Of a stretch of 64,000 bases of DNA, positions 61,902 through 64,000 are shown one piece after another. The first letter of the stretch is position 1; each line of letters starts with the position of its first letter. Position numbers and translations under genes: made by a program. Under the pieces are notes generated by a model. It was not told the DNA's origin. It ran no database searches and saw nothing but the letters and a program-made list of their open reading frames with translations. Location: positions 1 through 64,000 of the forward strand of contig NZ_UUON01000033.1 of NCBI RefSeq assembly GCF_900590885.1, written 5' to 3'. This DNA is from Pseudomonas viridiflava (GTDB lineage: Bacteria; Pseudomonadota; Gammaproteobacteria; Pseudomonadales; Pseudomonadaceae).

Positions 61902-63626
61902 TTAAAGGGTCTCGGATCCGGTCAGGCGCTTGATGGTGCCGCGCAGGATGGGGCTTTCGGGTTGTTCCTTGAGGAATTTTTCCCAGACTTGCCGGGCTTC
62001 GCGCTGCTTGCCATTGGCCCACAGCACTTCGCCCAGGTGGGCGGCGACTTCCTGGTCGGGGAAGCGCTCCAGCGCCTGGCGCAGCAAACGCTCGGCTTCG
62101 TCCAGGTTGCCCAGGCGGTAATTCACCCAGCCGAGGCTGTCGAGGACGGCCGGGTCTTCCGGGTTGAGCTTGTGGGCTTGCTCGATCAGCACCTTGGCTT
62201 CGGCGTAGCGCGTGGTGCGGTCGGACAAGGTGTAGCCGAGGGCATTGAGCGCCATGGCGTTGTCCGGGTCGCGCTTGATGATCAGGCGCAGGTCTTTTTC
62301 CATCTGCGTCAGGTCATTGCGTTTTTCCGCCTGCATGGCGCGGGTGTAGAGCAAATTCAGGTCGTCGGGGTATTGCAGCAAGGCTTGCTGCAATACCTTC
62401 CAGGCGCGCTCGCCCTGATTGTTGGCCGACAGGGTCTCGGCCTGGATCAGGTACAGCTGGATCGCGTAATCCGGTTCGGCATCGCGAGCGGCGCCCAGGC
62501 GTTTTTCCGCTTCGTCGGTGCGGCCGTTGCTCATCAGGATATCGGCTTGGCGCAACTGAGCGGGCAGGTAGTCGTTGCCGGGGCCGACCTGGGCGTATTC
62601 GAGCAGGGCGGCTTGCGGGTCGTTGCGCTCCTCGGCAATGCGGCCGAGGTTCAGGTGCGCCGAATCCACATGGCTTTCGCGCTGGATCAGCTCTTCCAGG
62701 TAGCCCTTGGCCTCGTCCCAGGCCTTGGCTTCCAGGCACACCAGCGCCAGGGAGTAGCGCAGCTCGTCGTCGTCCGGGTATTGCTGGACCAAGGCGGCGA
62801 ACTGCACTTTGGCGTCCTCCATGCGGTCCTGCTCCACCAGCGTGCGCGCGTAAGTCAGGCGCAGGCGCTTGTCTTCCGGATACTTCTTGATGCTTTTTTC
62901 CAGCAGCGGAATCGCTTCCTTGCCGCGATTGAGGTTCTGCAGCAGGCGTGCACGCAGCAGGATCGGCGCGATTTCGCCGTCTTCCGGCGGGTTCTGCTCC
63001 AGCAGCTTCAGCGCAGCCTCGGCTTCGTCATCCTGTTGCAGCAGCAAGGCCTTGCCGAAAATCAGCTGGCTGTTCTTTGGGTGTTTTTGCAGCAGGCGGT
63101 CGAAACTCTTCATCAGGCCATTGCGCGTGTCCTGGTCGGTGTCGGCGGCCGACAGCGCGAGGAAGTCGAAATGGGTGTCGCCCTTGCCCTGCAGGACTTT
63201 CTCCATATAGACCATGGAGTCGTCATAGCGCCCGGCGCGTGCCAGCTGGATGGCGGCGGCGCGCTGTGCTTCCAGGTCATCCGGGGCGTTTTTCGCCCAG
63301 ATCAGCGAGGTGTCCAGGGCTGCCTGATCGGCGCCCAGGTACTCGGCGATGCGAAACGCGCGCTCGGAAATGCCCGGATCCTGCGTGTTGATGGCCTGGG
63401 TCACGTAGTTATCCAGCGCAATGTCGAAACGATTGCGTTGGCCGGCCAGCTCCGCGCTCAGCAGGCTGAACACCGTTTCTTCACTGAACGAGGAATAAAC
63501 CTTGGGCTTTTCAGGGGCGGGGGTGCTGTCTTCCACCGGCGGGGTACTGTCCGGCGACACGGGTGCCATGGCCTGGCAGCCGCTGAGGAAGACAAAAGCA
63601 AGGAGCAACGCGGAAGATCTATTCAT
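61902..63626 (-). CDS. TPR-repeat outer membrane lipoprotein
   Basis: 574-residue lipoprotein (lipobox FLSGC, Cys17) made of about a dozen TPR-like helical repeats, a scaffold for protein contacts on the periplasmic side. First gene of the TPR-lolB-ispE operon, divergent from hemA. The position equals PA4667 of P. aeruginosa. A specific function is not evident. Confidence 0.87.
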   Translation of the reverse strand: MNRSSALLLAFVFLSGCQAMAPVSPDSTPPVEDSTPAPEKPKVYSSFSEETVFSLLSAELAGQRNRFDIALDNYVTQAINTQDPGISERAFRIAEYLGADQAALDTSLIWAKNAPDDLEAQRAAAIQLARAGRYDDSMVYMEKVLQGKGDTHFDFLALSAADTDQDTRNGLMKSFDRLLQKHPKNSQLIFGKALLLQQDDEAEAALKLLEQNPPEDGEIAPILLRARLLQNLNRGKEAIPLLEKSIKKYPEDKRLRLTYARTLVEQDRMEDAKVQFAALVQQYPDDDELRYSLALVCLEAKAWDEAKGYLEELIQRESHVDSAHLNLGRIAEERNDPQAALLEYAQVGPGNDYLPAQLRQADILMSNGRTDEAEKRLGAARDAEPDYAIQLYLIQAETLSANNQGERAWKVLQQALLQYPDDLNLLYTRAMQAEKRNDLTQMEKDLRLIIKRDPDNAMALNALGYTLSDRTTRYAEAKVLIEQAHKLNPEDPAVLDSLGWVNYRLGNLDEAERLLRQALERFPDQEVAAHLGEVLWANGKQREARQVWEKFLKEQPESPILRGTIKRLTGSETL

Positions 63627-63808
63627 ATAGGAAGAGGACGACTAACCTGCGGTCGGATCATCATGACACAAGCCCTCGGCCAAACATAACCGAGTCTCAG
63701 TTGATGCCTTTATAGACACAAGGCATTAGGACAATAGACGACGGTGGTTGTTCTGAATCTTTCGAAGTAGGACAATTGCCGGCTTCCCGACATCATCAGC
63801 GATATTGA

Positions 63809-64000
63809 ATGGCCTTCCTCGCACTCGGTATTAACCACAAGACTGCAACCGTAGACGTGCGCGAGCGCGTGGCGTTTACGCCAGAGCAGTTGGTTGAGGC
63901 CTTGCAGCAGCTCTGCCGGCTCACCGACAGCCGCGAAGCTGCAATCCTTTCGACCTGCAATCGCAGCGAGCTGTATATAGAGCAGGAACATCTTTCAGCG
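63809..64000 (+). CDS. hemA: Glutamyl-tRNA reductase, N-terminal 64 codons
   Basis: The window ends inside this gene. The visible part starts MAFLALGINHKTATVDVRER and contains the catalytic Cys in the STCNRSE motif (Cys50), diagnostic for HemA, the first enzyme of C5 tetrapyrrole synthesis. It is divergent from the TPR lipoprotein gene. Confidence 0.95.
   Translation, partial: MAFLALGINHKTATVDVRERVAFTPEQLVEALQQLCRLTDSREAAILSTCNRSELYIEQEHLSA

Noticed and set aside
61698..63689. 663-codon plus-strand frame antisense to the TPR lipoprotein gene
   Set aside because: Shadow frame created by GC3 bias; the TPR gene on the other strand has a lipobox and repeats.

Overview
The window is a GC-rich gammaproteobacterial chromosome segment that reads as a Pseudomonas of the fluorescens group. 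The grounds are the hemA / TPR lipoprotein / lolB / ispE / tRNA-Gln / prs / rplY / pth / ychF order, the mksFEB and rimI neighbourhood, Pseudomonas-type REP palindromes, an OprD porin, and an Hrp1-type type III secretion cluster arranged like the rsp/rsc cluster of plant-associated P. fluorescens. Codon use is strongly GC3-biased, so long antisense ORFs are common and were discarded.

Layout. 1-100: the 3' end of a 5S rRNA gene and its terminator. 209-3774: a three-gene lipid-transport operon (two PqiA-type membrane proteins and a six-MCE-module PqiB/LetB protein). 3931-8742 (minus): condensin operon mksF-mksE-mksB. 8891-11886: a conserved unknown plus rimI, an acidic protein, a beta-carbonic anhydrase and a SET-domain protein. 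12035-20000: a secreted unknown, a Tat-exported acid phosphatase-family enzyme, a small unknown, and three carbon-source transporters (AtoE, MFS, GntP). 20077-29841: a heavy-metal resistance block (CzcCBA-type RND pump, CzcRS two-component system, OprD-family porin, DUF2790 protein) tied together by a shared candidate operator and a candidate small RNA. 29948-38273: a soluble PAS chemoreceptor, a flavin reductase-like protein, AraC/LysE divergent pair, D-Ala-D-Ala ligase, a RelE/XRE toxin-antitoxin pair, gamma-glutamyltransferase and an EamA permease. 38439-38515: tRNA-Met.

38770-56417 is a complete structural type III secretion cluster. A plus-strand operon rspJ-rscV-rspQ-rscN-rspO-rspP-rscQ-rscR-rscS-rscT-rscU faces two minus-strand operons, rspA-rspB-rscJ-rspD-rspE and rspF-rspG-rscC-rspT, with rspL (ECF sigma) and rspR (sigma54 enhancer-binding protein) at the outer edges. 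Its regulation can be read directly: a sigma54 -24/-12 element stands before rspL, and an Hrp box stands before each of the three structural operons (two perfect, one with one change). The pilin-like gene rspA (51 codons) is very short. I find no harpin gene, no hrpV-like gene and no obvious effector, and one enhancer-binding protein stands where P. syringae has the HrpR/HrpS pair.

56707-64000 is core genome: ychF, pth, rplY, prs, tRNA-Gln, ispE, lolB, a TPR lipoprotein and the start of hemA. No CRISPR array, insertion sequence or prophage was seen.
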